64,000 bases of DNA from positions 6,874,341 through 6,938,340 of the forward strand of contig OZ025279.1 in the NCBI GenBank assembly GCA_964019165.1, written 5' to 3'. The translations under genes and the position numbers were made by a program. Shown here piece by piece: positions 44,560 to 57,700 of this stretch (the first letter of the stretch is position 1; each line of letters starts with the position of its first letter). The stretch is from Mastigias papua (taxonomy: Eukaryota > Cnidaria > Scyphozoa > Rhizostomeae > Mastigiidae). Under the pieces are notes generated by a model. The model did no database searches. It saw nothing but the letters and a program-made list of their open reading frames with translations, and had not been told where the DNA came from.

Positions 44560-45690
44560 TCTCTATTTGACTAATATTAGGTCATAGGAGGATGTAAATG
44601 CAGTAAGAACATAGATTTTCTAAACAATTTGAATTAACTCTCTTTACGTAAAACCTCGCATCGTGATCGAGGCTTCGGAAATGAATCATTTGATTTTATA
44701 TATGTTACCAGCAGTATTTACGTAAGTTGGCAAGAAAAAAGCATCCTAGTTTAATATCATTGGTTCATTTAGCTTACAACCTTTTTAGAAATAATTCTAG
44801 TATGTAGCTTTATAGTAGAGAACTAGAAAGGTAGAGATTAGACTGAATTGAATATGGTTAAGGAAGAATGTTGATTGAACTACAGTCATCTCTTTAAAGT
44901 TGTTTCTGTCAGTTCAGGGTTAGTCTTTTCGAACCAATGAGTCGAGGAAAGGGAATTTTCTCAACACAGTTTAGGACTTTAAAGTTAATTCAAAAAGTTA
45001 AATAGAGTTTGTTTGACTTTTATGTTTTTTTGATCTAGTCACAGCAAATTTATCTGCCAAATGACTATTATTAAACAACAATACATACCAAACAATGTAT
45101 TTCCTGGCTCCTGATTTTTAGAAGTTCAAAAATACAGACAATTGGTAGGTCCAGAAAGTACCGTAAATCATTAAAACAATCCTTCGATGCTAATTACTGA
45201 TCCTTTTCCACAATACTAATCCCATTTGGGGGTCTGGGTCAAGGAACTGTTTGCTTCCCGCCATTGGCAATTATGAGGTGTTGTATTGACGCCATTTTTT
45301 CTTATAATAATAATTGCGGTAGATGCATATGCAGTATTCAAGATTTGTATAACTCTTGATAGTGTAAACAAGGTTATTAGAAGGAAAAAGAAGAATCTGC
45401 TTCATACTTCAAGCACAATATCATGCTAGACATCTGGTTGAAAAAGAACAGTCGCAAGATATTCCACTAAGGATGCCTAGATTTTTAGAGATCGATTATT
45501 TTCGTCTGGTATGTTTCAAAGCTTTTGGAGTAGCCCTTCAAATAGTTATATTTGTACACACTAGTTATATGCGATCTATTATGCGAGCTATTATGCGACT
45601 AGAAGAAAAGATTTCTTCTCAACCTGAAGAAACTTAAAGTGTAGATACATGGATTCTGTATATGCACTCATTATTAAACTTGAAGAAAGC
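44560..45690. other. No gene recognised
   Basis: AT-rich, with no open frame of note and no defined repeat ends. Confidence 0.35.
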
Positions 45691-45699
45691 GTTCTGCAT

Positions 45700-46660
45700 A
45701 CTATTGAACAGATAGCCAAAATTGTATTGCCTTTCGTGACAGGTGTTTTTTCACGCCATACAATGAGCATATGAAGAAAAAGTTGCCTGTCGTGGAAAAG
45801 CTTCTTCCTGAAGGGACGATCCTCCTAAAGTGCTCACGCCTTCAGGGAGCATTTTTTAAATTCTCGCTTTGCTGGCTTGAAATCTGCCGATGAAAAGGAA
45901 AAAATGCCGAAAGTCGCAAAAGCGCTTTCGAGCGGAGTGGGATAAAGTTCTTTGCATACTTAGCAAAATTTGAAATTTCATCTAAAAGATACCATAGGCA
46001 ATACACTCTTGGGTAGCTCGTGCCTTCTTAGATTTTTTCAATTTTCTGCAAAGGAATAGCCAATGAGAAGTACCATACTAAAGGGCAATAATCAAAATTA
46101 GAATAGATGAAGCTCTGGACAAGAATCTTCTTTTCATCAAAAGTAACAAATTTTTAAAGTTTTTTTAAGACATTGAGTTGTGATGCAGCCTTTCTACAAA
46201 TTTCAGAGATGTGCTTTTCAAAATTTAGCTTATAGTCTAGGTAGATTCCTAGTAACTTTACCGTTTCTTCCGATTTTATTAGTTGACCTTTGATATTTAA
46301 GTGTTCTCCACTTGTGTTAGTTGGTCCTTTCTAATAAGGATTGCGTGAAACTTTTCTGGATTAGCTACCATTTGATTTTGTTTAAGCTAATTCAAAGCTA
46401 CCCTAGCTTCTTTCTCTTGTAATATAATCAAATTTGAAAGAGTCTTGGAAAAAAAACCAGGGTATTATCGTCAGTATAGTTATATAGAGTTACTTGTTTG
46501 ATGAATAGAAATAGATCATTAGTGTAGAAGTTGAATAGAATGGGGCCCAAAACAAAACCCGGAGGCACACCAGATAAAATAGTTTCGAAAGAAGACTACG
46601 TATTATGGATTCTGACAGACTGTTTCCGCTTTTTCATGTAAGATTACTTAAGGACTAGAG
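45700..46660 (-). pseudogene. Decayed CR1/Rex-like LINE
   Basis: On the minus strand 46590-46440 gives SGVPPGFVLGPILFNFYTND and then a YTDDNTL catalytic motif. Further down come ETVKLLGIYLDYKLNFEKH (about 46270) and SNFDYCPLVWYF (about 46060). Stops and frameshifts scatter through it. It belongs to the same broad group as the copy at 42180-43295. Confidence 0.7.
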
Positions 46661-46689
46661 CATTTTCATCCAAGTCATAAGTATGTAGT

Positions 46690-46910
46690 TCGGCCATAAG
46701 CTCCCTTACTATTTATTACCATTATTTTAACAATTGTATATAAATTATGACAAATTGTAGCTTTTTGTTTCATTCTAGACTTTATTAATTTTGTATATTT
46801 GAATTCCTTTGTAAATTGACGGTTCCTTGAAAATCAGCTTGCTGAATGGGCTACCGTCCTTACACAACTGAAACTAATATTATACTGAAATTATTATTAT
46901 GGCTTGTCAA
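46690..46910 (+). repeat. LINE 3' tail
   Basis: The stretch from about 46700 has the look of an L2/CR1-type 3' UTR, with a hairpin-like GGTTCCTTGAAAATCAG and a final ATT repeat. Its coding part is not attached. Confidence 0.45.
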
Positions 46911-47563
46911 CAGTTGTGAGCAATGTTTGAAAAGTTTCAGCAAACCTGTCTCGCATTGGGGAAACTAGTGGAGGTATGCAGCACCCCTAATCAGTGATGT
47001 AGTGATGTAGAGCTAAATTGATGACTAGGGGGCCCCCGGGGGCTCCAGTAGAGAGGTGCTCAGCAAGGTGCCATCTACTAAGAATGATAGCATGCGGAGG
47101 TACGACTAGGGGCGGCGCTAAACGAATATGTTGGAGTCTTAGGAAAAGAGAACCCCCAAAATAGTTCCAGGGAGATATTTTCAGAATCCAGAAAAAGTCA
47201 CTGCTCCACGGCTCTGAGCCGGAGGAAGATTTTGCTTACTATGTCGTCTTTGAGGAAGGTTTGGCAATTTGCATCAACAATTCAGTTTCAGAAAAGTTTT
47301 CAGTTAATGTGACATCAAATGTGAAAGGCATAGCCTTTCTACCATACAGTTTTTCGAGACATGCACAATGCAGAGTTCAAGATCTTTGGCGAGTTTTGAT
47401 TTTCTTAAAAGAGGAAGGTTTATAGTGAAGATTTGACAGTCGGAGGAAGGCTGGAACTTTTTCTGGACTCTGGATATTTTAATATTCCATACATCCAGAA
47501 ACCCTATATTGAACATTGTTTGATACATAATAACTTACTTTGAATGATAAAGCCTATCATTAA
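46911..47563. other. No gene recognised
   Basis: The word AGGGGCGGCG at 47108 and its near inverse CGCTGCCCCT at 48232 might be ends of one element enclosing the MITE at 47564, but the match is only about 10 bp and no duplication is seen. Confidence 0.3.
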
Positions 47564-48023
47564 TACACGCTTTTCTTTATAAGGAACCACTTTATAAGGA
47601 ACCTACATGTAGAAGGCTGAAATATTTAAAGAACTTATACTACTAAAGGAAAAATCCCTAAGGAACTTTTCATTTTCAAATTCCGAGTGCTGTATTCAGA
47701 TGCAAGTGAAGATTACATTACATTGGATGATATGAATGGAATAGACATGATACTTCTTGATTGAAATTATGCTTTTGCATATATAGAACTTATTTCCTGT
47801 CACATTTGTGCTTTTGAGGTTGAGTTCTAGCCATAATTAAAGGTAAAATTGAGAATTTCAATGCTTTTCTAGTGTCTGTGCCATTTTGTGGCACTCTATG
47901 TGCAGTGAAAATTAAGGAACTATTAAGGAACTTTTAGTACTAGAATTTGATAAAAAGAGATCGGAAAATAAGGAACTTTTAGAACTAGGCCTTTAGCTAG
48001 GTTCCTTATAAAAAAAGCGTGTA
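47564..48023. mobile_element. 460-bp TIR element, copy 1
   Basis: The ends TACACGCTTTTCTTTATAAG and, inverted, TACACGCTTTTTTTATAAGG enclose a non-coding interior with AAGGAACTTTT words. It is related to the copy at 48578-49375. The transposon superfamily is not identified. Confidence 0.75.
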
Positions 48024-48772
48024 TGTAACAATGCAATCTCATAAACTGAAATATATTATTGCCCTAGTATAACTGTCATTGACATAATTAATCATAGATA
48101 TAATAATCATAATGCATAATAAACGACACAAGAAAATATAATTTCTGGAATGACGTGGAGGCTACAGCCCTCCCAAATAAAACAGAAAAAAATAACTAGG
48201 AGACTGTGCTCCGAGCTTCCCAGCTGTACACCGCTGCCCCTAATAATCCGAACAGTCGATTTTTCAGAAAATATTTTTAGCAGTTTGTATATTATTGGGG
48301 CAATTCTGGAGAATTTGATTTAATTCACTCTTTTGTTTCTACTTTTTGCACCATAATATTATTAAGTTTATGAAAGCTGAACATAATTGAATGTTTCACA
48401 GCACCTATCCCAATGTTAATGAGTCGGTTTAATTTTTAGAGCATGACATGCACTTTCATCTCGACAATATTCGTACAGTTCATACAACGTTTAACGATTT
48501 GCACTGTGTTTGCCGTAGAAATGATACTAATGTTTAATGCATATAAATAACTATAGGATTGAATATATCAATGTATATACGAGCGTTTTTATAAGGAACT
48601 ACTTCAAAAGGAGAACAGACATGAAAAATCGCGAATTTCTTGAAGAACTTAATCTACTAAAGGAAAATCCCTAAGGAACTTTTGAACGTAAAAAAATGTA
48701 TACCAGCAAGCAATCAAGAATTAGGAAGCCGGTTCTATTCATTTGCAGCTAAAACCCGCTTAGATTGCTTAC

Positions 48773-49119
<347 letters not shown>

Positions 49120-49509
49120 TTCCTTGCTATGCCTTTGTCAAGTGTTTTACTGACTTTCTTTGTGCTTTTAGTGTGAAGGTATAGCGAGACTTAAAAGCAA
49201 AATTCAGAATTTAAATCTTTTACTTGTGTCTGTACCATCCTGGTGACACTAATTGTGCAGTGGAAGTTAAGGAACCACTAAAGAACTTTTAGAACTACCA
49301 TTTGATCATTGGAGGTTCAAAAATAAGGAACTTGACACTAGACCTTGAGCTAGGTTCCTTGTAAAAAGGCATGTAGTTATAGAAATATAGATTGGAATGT
49401 ATACAAGTATAAAAATTTATGTATTAATTTATGTAGAAGTACTCTGTCTGTCTAAGGGCTCTAAGGGGCCAAGGTAGAAAACCCAACTTTATGTAGATCC
49501 CTGTTACGT

Positions 49510-50040
49510 GAATTCATCGAGTTATATATTAAAGCACACATGTGGGTTGTTACCCCGAATACATACGGTTAAAATCCCCTGGATATGTCGGAATTTCGAT
49601 TAGTTGGACTGACTTGCCATTCCCTTTGGATTTACCTACCAAAGTCAGGTCAAAATACTTCGTTTTAAGTCGTGCCCCATTCGTACCAATTCTGGATGTC
49701 CCCTCGACCAAATACTTCAGTTTACTCAGACTAGTTACTAATTTTTTTCCGAAAGGCAGTTTTCAATCGGTTGGAAGATTTGAAAGTTTAGTTGGAAATG
49801 AAGATGTTAAAAGTTTACCAGGGTCCTGTATTCTGCTTGAATTGAGTTTTTGATTGAGGGGTCTGACATGTTCTTGCTTGGCACAGTGAAGTGTAAGCTG
49901 CATCCGGGAACAATATCAGGAGAAAAGTACGAGATGTGTAAAACGAAGTTAACAATGGCAATCCAACTTAGTGAGAGATTCGGTTAAGTCCGATATTCGT
50001 TAACTCGGACCAAATTCCAATCCCCCTTGGAAGTACGACA
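49510..50040. repeat. Probable Tigger-like MITE remnant
   Basis: The region contains ATTTCGATTAGTTGGACTG and, near the right, GTTAACTCGGACC with CCCCCTTGGAAG, words like those at the ends of the MITE at 5108-5282. Ends are not defined. Confidence 0.35.
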
Positions 50041-50442
50041 CTACGCTACCACAGAATAGATAATATCGTATATTCTGTATACACAGGGAGGGCCTAAGGC
50101 GTAGTGAGTAACCAGTAATTTTCGAGTATGCTCATATTTTAAAAAACGGCGGGAGTTCAAGTATACTCCCACTCTGTCCGTGATGCACTGGAATTTTGGC
50201 GCGAACTGGGGTGAATCCATGAATATTGGAATAGGAAGGATCAACTATTTAATGTAGCTTCTGTCGAATGGGAATAGTGGACTGGGCCTACTTCGTGGCT
50301 GTCTCGCACCTCGCTCCTTAAAGAGGTATCATTGAGGCACTTTGCAGCAATTGGAAATATCCTGACATCCAGATTCTTCAAGATAAATTGTATTGTATGT
50401 ATTATTGAGATACTGTTGTTGATTTACCATTGTGGTCCTGAT

Positions 50443-50530
50443 ACCGTAAATCCTCGAATTGCCCCCTACCCCTCGAATGAACCCCCAACCCAGATAATGA
50501 TGAAGACCTTCATATAAAGATTATCATTTC
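50443..50530 (+). repeat. Partial MITE end (52950 family)
   Basis: CCGTAAATCCTCGAATTGCC follows TA and leads into a remnant with AATGATGAAGACC, as in 43629-43775. Only this end is present. Confidence 0.55.
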
Positions 50531-51782
50531 CCCTGTTGCAACAAGACTTGCTCTTCTTAACAATTGATATAGATACTAGAATGTACTTTCTTCATTGCAA
50601 GATGGTAGAACTTTTGATATATATCATGCCTATATTCTATTCATATCTCCACCTTAACCATTCCTGCTGTTTTTATTATTGTTATTATCCATTATCATTA
50701 TCATTATTTTCTTTTAAACATTGGCCAACTACAAAAATACTTAGTTATAATAAATGCTAATGTAGGCCAACTAAAAATATAAAGTGTATACATATGCAAG
50801 TTATAAATAGTAGCTACAATAGTGCAGTAAATAAAAATATGAATACAAACCCTAAAAGTTAAAATCACGTCAAGCCTACATCTGGGATGAAAGTCTGACA
50901 CAATCGGCAGTGGGAGGTTTCTCCAGATCAAGATTTGACTTTTTTAACCTGAGTCAGAGATGTTGCTTCCTTGATAGAAGGGGGAATGGTAGCCCACACT
51001 TTTGGGCCACTGAAGCAAATGTGTTTTTGAGCCATATGGGACAGTTTTAATGCTAGGAAAGAAAAAAATGCAAGAGCTCCTCAGATGATCTTGATTAATA
51101 TGTTCACAAAATATCTTTTTCATAGATTCTAGATTTAACCTGCCATATGGTTTGTTAATGGCTTAGTCTCTCATTCTATACATTAAGGACCCAAAAGTGC
51201 AAACTTACCAGGAGATAGCCTCTAATACATTTGGTGATTATGGTTGCTTTGTGTCAAACTGTCTATTTTCTAATTTCTTAGTCAAAAACATACTTTCATC
51301 CTATAATTTTTAAGGGGACATTCAGGGGCACAATCTTCTACCTGAGCAGGCAATCCCCCCATACCCACCCCTAGCTTTGTACTTAGTGAGCTGTGAGGTT
51401 TCTAGGTCACAACTCAAATTTTTTTCTGCTTCATTCATTCATCTAGCAGAATCCTTTTCAAACTATGTTCTGTGTGCATATAATGATTCTCTTGACCTAT
51501 ATGCACTTTTTCTTTCATACAATATACATTTTCCACACATTTGAAATGTCAGACATCTTGTGCTATTGAATCACCTTCTGTGTCATTTCTCTGTTTCAAT
51601 TCTTTCCATATGTCTTATCTATTGAGCTGTAGCAACTGGTAATTGCTTGTAAAGTACATCCTCTATCAGCAATTGTTGGTAGGGAGAAATAGTCAGCCTG
51701 TTTTAGGGGTTTATGGCATGGAGCTTGTCCTAATCTTAAGATTTAATGATTGAAGAGCAAAATTGTGTTATGCTTTTGTTAG
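50531..51782. other. No gene recognised upstream of the right-hand gene
   Basis: AT-rich DNA. Further upstream exons or the promoter of the plus-strand gene may lie here, but none can be picked with confidence. Confidence 0.3.
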
Positions 51783-54700
51783 GCAGGATACTGCAATTGC
51801 AATGTGCTTATCAGATGCTGCTCTAGATGTTTTAAGTGAGATAAAGGTAAAGGTGGCAGTTGTTGCTGAGGCAAAATGATTGCAAGAAATTATCTTTTTT
51901 CAGTATTTTAGTGCACACCTTAGCTTTTTGGTATGTTTCAGCTATCATTTAAATCTTATTTCCCATCGGATTCACAAAGTGATAAAAGTTCTTCATCTTT
52001 TATGGTCAACTGTACAATCTTACCAAAACAGGCACTAGAAAAGTGTCCTGAGAGCATACAGATTTCTCCTGTGCATCACTGCCTTTTGGTTACCTTCAAA
52101 AGTCAAGCATCAGTTCATTAAAGAAAAGATCACATGCTGTACTTTGGTAGCCTGATAAGATGTGTGAAGTCATGTTAAATTGCTTATTACAACTTTTATG
52201 TAGCAGTATAATATGTATCTACAATTGAACTGAAGTATTCAGTACTTTGTTACAAACTAATGTCTTTTCATCTGCCTGTGCTATTACTCCACAACTGCAG
52301 GCTACCTCAAAATCACCTCAAAGGCATACTAATATTGGAGTCTGTACTACTGATGCTACTGGCCTAAAGAAAGCAGCATTAGTTGCCTTATTTAATGAAT
52401 CCACCCCTCCAATTTTGAATGATATTTTGACTATTTCTTATGAAAGCAGCTGCATCCATTTCAGACAATGAGAAGTTTGATATACTGCCAAAATGGTGAA
52501 GATCTTGCCAAACTAAATATTGTTGAGTAAGACTTGTTTCTCTATAGGGGTTTAATGGGGGTTTTGCATGACTTGTTTTTTCATAGTATCCACAATACAC
52601 CCAAGGTGAGAAATTGGCTCAGGAACTCTAGTATCCACAGAAACCATTGAATAACAATAACTGCTTATTTGTTCTGGAAATGCTCACTGTTACTATAAAG
52701 CATTTTACTTCAAACAAAAGCTGACAACTGTTGCTAGATGACATCATCTAAGAGATCTGATGACTACACCCATAAAAGTTTTGCAGAGATGGTCAAGTTT
52801 TTTTGTCTAGATCTACCCATTTCACAAATATTAATATGCTATTGTAAATATTTATGTTACATAAAGATGCAGAATTGATTACAAATGAGGAAAGGAATTC
52901 AATTATTCCTGATCAGATCACAGTATTATCATAGCTGTTATCACAGGTACTGTAAATCTTCAAATTAGCTCCCAGAGGACTTATTTATTTTTGATACTTT
53001 TTGGGTGGGGGCTTATTTGGGGGGAGGGCTTATTTGAGAGGGGCTTATTAACTTATTTGACATATTTTGCAGAAAAAGCTCATTGTCAATGCTCCTATTC
53101 TCCATAATAGTAAAAGAACAGTCTAAATTTAAGCATTGGTCTTTATCAAAGTCTTCATCATCATCTGGGGTGGAGGCTTATTCAGGGGGTCTTATTAACA
53201 ATTTGAAGTTCTAGCATGGGGGCTTATTTGAGGGGGAGATTTTTGAGGGGGGGCAATTTGCGGATTTACTGTATACATATCGTTGGCCATTTAAAGTTGC
53301 TCTACTTTTTGACATGATTCTATACATCAGTGTTTTGCACTTATCTCAGAACTGCTATTATATGTCTTGCATTAAGTGAGGGTATCTTTCTTAAGGACCT
53401 TTATACTTCATGCAAGAATAGAATATAATAACAATTATAATATGTGAATATTTAGAAGCACAACAGGATAATCATTGCAGCATTAATACGCTGTTATCAG
53501 CATATGTGAAGCCTGCCCTCTTTATAGCTGTTTTGAAGCCTGCCCTCTTTATAGCTGTTTTGAAGCCTGTCCTCTTTATAGCTGCTTTGAAGCCTGTCCT
53601 CTTTATAGCTGTTTTGAAGCCTGTCCTCTTTATAGCTGTTTTGAAGCCTGTCCTCTTTATAGCTGTTTTGAAGCCTGTCCTCTTTATAGCTGTTTTGAAG
53701 CCTGTCCTCTTTATAGCTGTTTTGAAGCCTGTCCTCTTTATAGCTGTTTTGAAGCCTGTCCTCTTTATAGCTGTTTTGAAGCCTGTCCTCTTTATAACAG
53801 TTTTGAAGCCTGTCCTCTTTATAGCTGCTTTGAAGCCTGTCCTCTTTATAGCTGTTTTGAAGCCTGTCCTCTTTATAGCTGTTTTGAAGCCTGTCCTCTT
53901 TATAGCTGTTTTGAAGCCTGTCCTCTTTATAGCTGTTTTGAAGCCTGTCCTCTTTACAGCTGCTTTGAAGCCTGTCCTCTTTATAGCTGTTTTGAAGCCT
54001 GTTCTCTTTATAGCTGTTTTGAAGCCTGTCCTCTTTAAAACAGTTTAGCTGGTTAAGCACATTACGGCATCCTGTCAGTAGGTCAGTTGAGAAGAGCAAA
54101 TGAAATAAACGATACACCATTTGAATTAGCCACTATCAAACAAAGGGATTTGTATGTAAAGTAGCTAATTACTAATTCCGTTCGTTTATAGGGTTAGTTT
54201 TAAACTGTGTGCTGAAATAAGTGCCTTGAGATTTGCAAAATCCACCTTTTTACGAAGATACTCTCCTAGCTGTTGAGCAGAACCTTGACCTGATACGAGA
54301 AAACTGGTCGCATTTCTGAAGAGCAACGAATTGATGCTAAAGGTGGTGTAGAATGCAGATTAACTACAAATGGCCTGAACTGCAGGCCAGGTAATTCTCT
54401 GTAATTTTTCTCTTTCTTTTACAGCATCAACATCAACGTAATCTCCTATTTCAAAATTGCTTGCTGAATGAACCTCATCATATTCAATTGCTTTCTGTCA
54501 CAGCATCAAAGTATGATCTTCTGGATGATATTTTTCACTCTCTTGGTATGTCATCTGAACGTCTTTTCCTTCTTTTTGTTTTAGTGAATAAGCAACTATT
54601 CCAGAACTACAAGTGCAGAATTTATTCCTTGGATGCCTTGCATGCTATGGACATGTATTCGCACCTAAGCTTTCAATATTTGTATAGTGAAATCGAACAT

Positions 54701-57700
54701 TAATTTCTTCGCAGGTTTTATGCTATGCTTTAAAATCTTTCTCACCGGCGATCAATGCTTCAATTTACTGCTAGAAGAGTTGGGATGAGAAACTTTCCGC
54801 CCAATCCGATAGCACAATTCATATCCAAAACAGTTAATGCCATATGAAATCCCTTCTGATCAACTGTTTCGATATTAGAATTCTCATCGTCAATGTAAGC
54901 AAATAGGGCAGTTTATGTAAAAAAATTTGCGAGGATAACTGTTCTACTAGAGTAGTTAAATTTTTATATTTTGATTGTTATGATCATGCTACCTGGACAT
55001 ACTGCCTTCCTACTGAAGACTTACCGTACAGCATTGCTTGGAAAAGATGCTTTGGTGTGTATTTGTGTTGATTCGAGCATTAGTTTTATTCCATAAAAAA
55101 AGTTGTGGTGCTAGCTATACAGAAGTGATAAGAAAACAGTCGGGATAAGAGCCTTTACTCGAACCCTCTGAGCATCCATTTGTGGCTATACCCATTTTAC
55201 TTTGCGCAATGTAGTTTGTAATAGGGAACGCCCAATATGCAGCTAGGGAATGATCCCTATTTGCCTGTTAACTAGCAAAGACTTTCGAGAAGCAAGAGGT
55301 TGAAGACGATACTAAGTAGCTACCATCTCACTCCTCTTTTCATGTTTTGTTCCCCTGTTTAGACTAATCCCAAAATTGATCTAGGCTAGCACTGTATTGA
55401 CACATCTTCCTGCTGAATGTAAATACAGTATCCCTAACCTTCAGTACTAAAAGTCATTAATCTGCGCTCAAGCAGTGATTATATCAAGTTGTATTTTATT
55501 CAAGTTTTCTATGTATTCAACATTACCGTATTATTTTTGATGTATATGTCAGACTTTAAATAATTTTAAATTTAATTAGCTTTAGATTATGCGCATCAAT
55601 ACCCCATTTAGATTTTTATAAGTAATAAAAAACTTAATTTTGCTGCATCCGAAAACGACCCAGTAAATTTCTTCATGTGACTATTGCTAACTCTTCAACC
55701 TTTCTTTAGGAAATATTGAAAAGAGTATATCTGATGATGAAATACAAATACAAGGCGATTTTAATTCGCTTTGCAAGGGCTGCAAGGAGAATCATAACTG
55801 TTTCCTCTCTGAAACACTAGAGAAGCAACTTCACCTAAGGGATTTGTCTTCAAGTTTTATCATTCCCAGTTCAAACCCTGACTCTCCACTACCTGAGCAT
55901 CTTTGTGACTGGGACTTTAATGATGGACAGAAAATACTGGAAAATGATTCACAAGAGGATGACAATGGCCTAAAATTGAAGAAAGCACTACAAACAGGTA
56001 AGATTGCAAATTTCCTGTTATTAGGAAACAATGTATGCAAACTGAAAAAGATGCATGACCTATTTTCCAGATACTTCTAGAGCGTAGGGCGTTAATTTTG
56101 AACCTTAACATGTTATTTTTAAATGTCTGCTTGAAAATTCTCTTGAAATATGTATTAGGAATAAAAGTCAATTGAAATCCAACAGAGGCTTTGGCTGTAG
56201 AAGACATTTAGATAGTACTAGTATCATTGCTGGAAATACTGTTCATGTATGGATACAACTTTTCAGTTTTCTTAATTGTTCAGCACTGTAGAATCTCGTT
56301 TCGTGAATTTTCTTAGAACCTGCTTACTGATTGTCTCATTCGGCAGTTTTTTTGGCAGTATTCTGTATGTGATAGAATGACCGGTCAGTGTTGTCATCTC
56401 AGGCTTGAAAATAAGGATTTTTTACTCAGCCGGTTGTTCTGTGAGGAGCCTACAGTAGTTGGGCTCCTAAGGGAAAATATAGCACTTTTGCAATGCTGGA
56501 GTGCAACCACTGTTTCAGACTCGATAAACTAATTTTAAGCAAAGTTTCATTAATGTTATGACGGGCGTAACACGCGTGCATCTGCCAGTAAAGCAAAGTT
56601 GAATACAATTTGCGCTGTTGAAGTCACCGTGATCCAGCCTGCGCGTTTGCAATGTCAACGGTTTAAGTCGGAGCCGGTGGCATTTAACAGGCCTGATACA
56701 CCTCGCAGACAATAGGCCCCACCAGTGAGTTTAGAGGGAACAGGTTAGTAAATAGCCCTGGAAGTAGAATATTCGGCATTTTGGCATAAATTCAAGATGA
56801 CCAAGAGCGCCCCCAAGATTTAGGCTTCCAAAAGCCTAAACAACGCGAAGCATTTAAGAAAAGGTGTGTTTCATCTTAAAACCAAGGATAGTTCGGACAG
56901 CAGCCCCAGAGGCTAAACAATTACTATTATTCAAAATATTTTATGTCAACTATGTTACAACACTCGTCAAATTTGCACGGATGTCCACCCTAATGATTTT
57001 TCGCACAACTGCAACACTGCAACTAAGTGGACCCCTCATTAGTACTGATTGTAGCCTTCGCGAGGATATTTTGAACAGAACAACTACTCTTTCATGCGTA
57101 TGATTTATTCATTAAATGTGCGTTTGTATTGGGAATCATTGACATTAAATATATTACAATTTGTTGCAGACTCACAAGACATGCTAGAAGAAATTGAGTC
57201 GTTAATGAAACTTGATGATCTTAAACTTATACCATCATCTTCTGCAACTCTCTCCAAAAGGCTCAAGCCAGTCAGAGTAACTGATCCATTTCTTATGAGG
57301 TTTGAACAGCAATTAAGCATTATTAGTGGGTGAGGATCTGTTGAATTCGCTCTATTTTCGATCTTCGTACGCTGTACCTATTGATCACATGGACTGTGTT
57401 TCAAGTAACTTATAATTTATACGGAGCTTCGTATGTTAGAAGCGATTGCTACTTCCTGTTTTTCTGTACGAATGCTTTATCTCGGTTCATCGAATTTTAG
57501 AATTATGAAAACTGATAGTTGAAGCTTTTATGTTATTGTTCTGTACATCTTTTAGTGAAAGAGAATTCTCGCAAGTTTGTTTTGAAGGATATAGTAGATC
57601 TATAGAGGAAGAAATTGACCAACATTTACTATCATTTGAGGTAATATTTTCGTGATACTGGTATAATAAAGTATCTAATATTTGTTTAGAGCCGTGTTTG

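Noticed and set aside
47108..48241. A larger TIR element with AGGGGCGGCG ends around the 47564 MITE
   Set aside because: The terminal match is about 10 bp with no target duplication.
53497..54120. A 207-residue repetitive protein on the minus strand
   Set aside because: It is the 27-bp minisatellite read in an open frame, with no start context or splice evidence.
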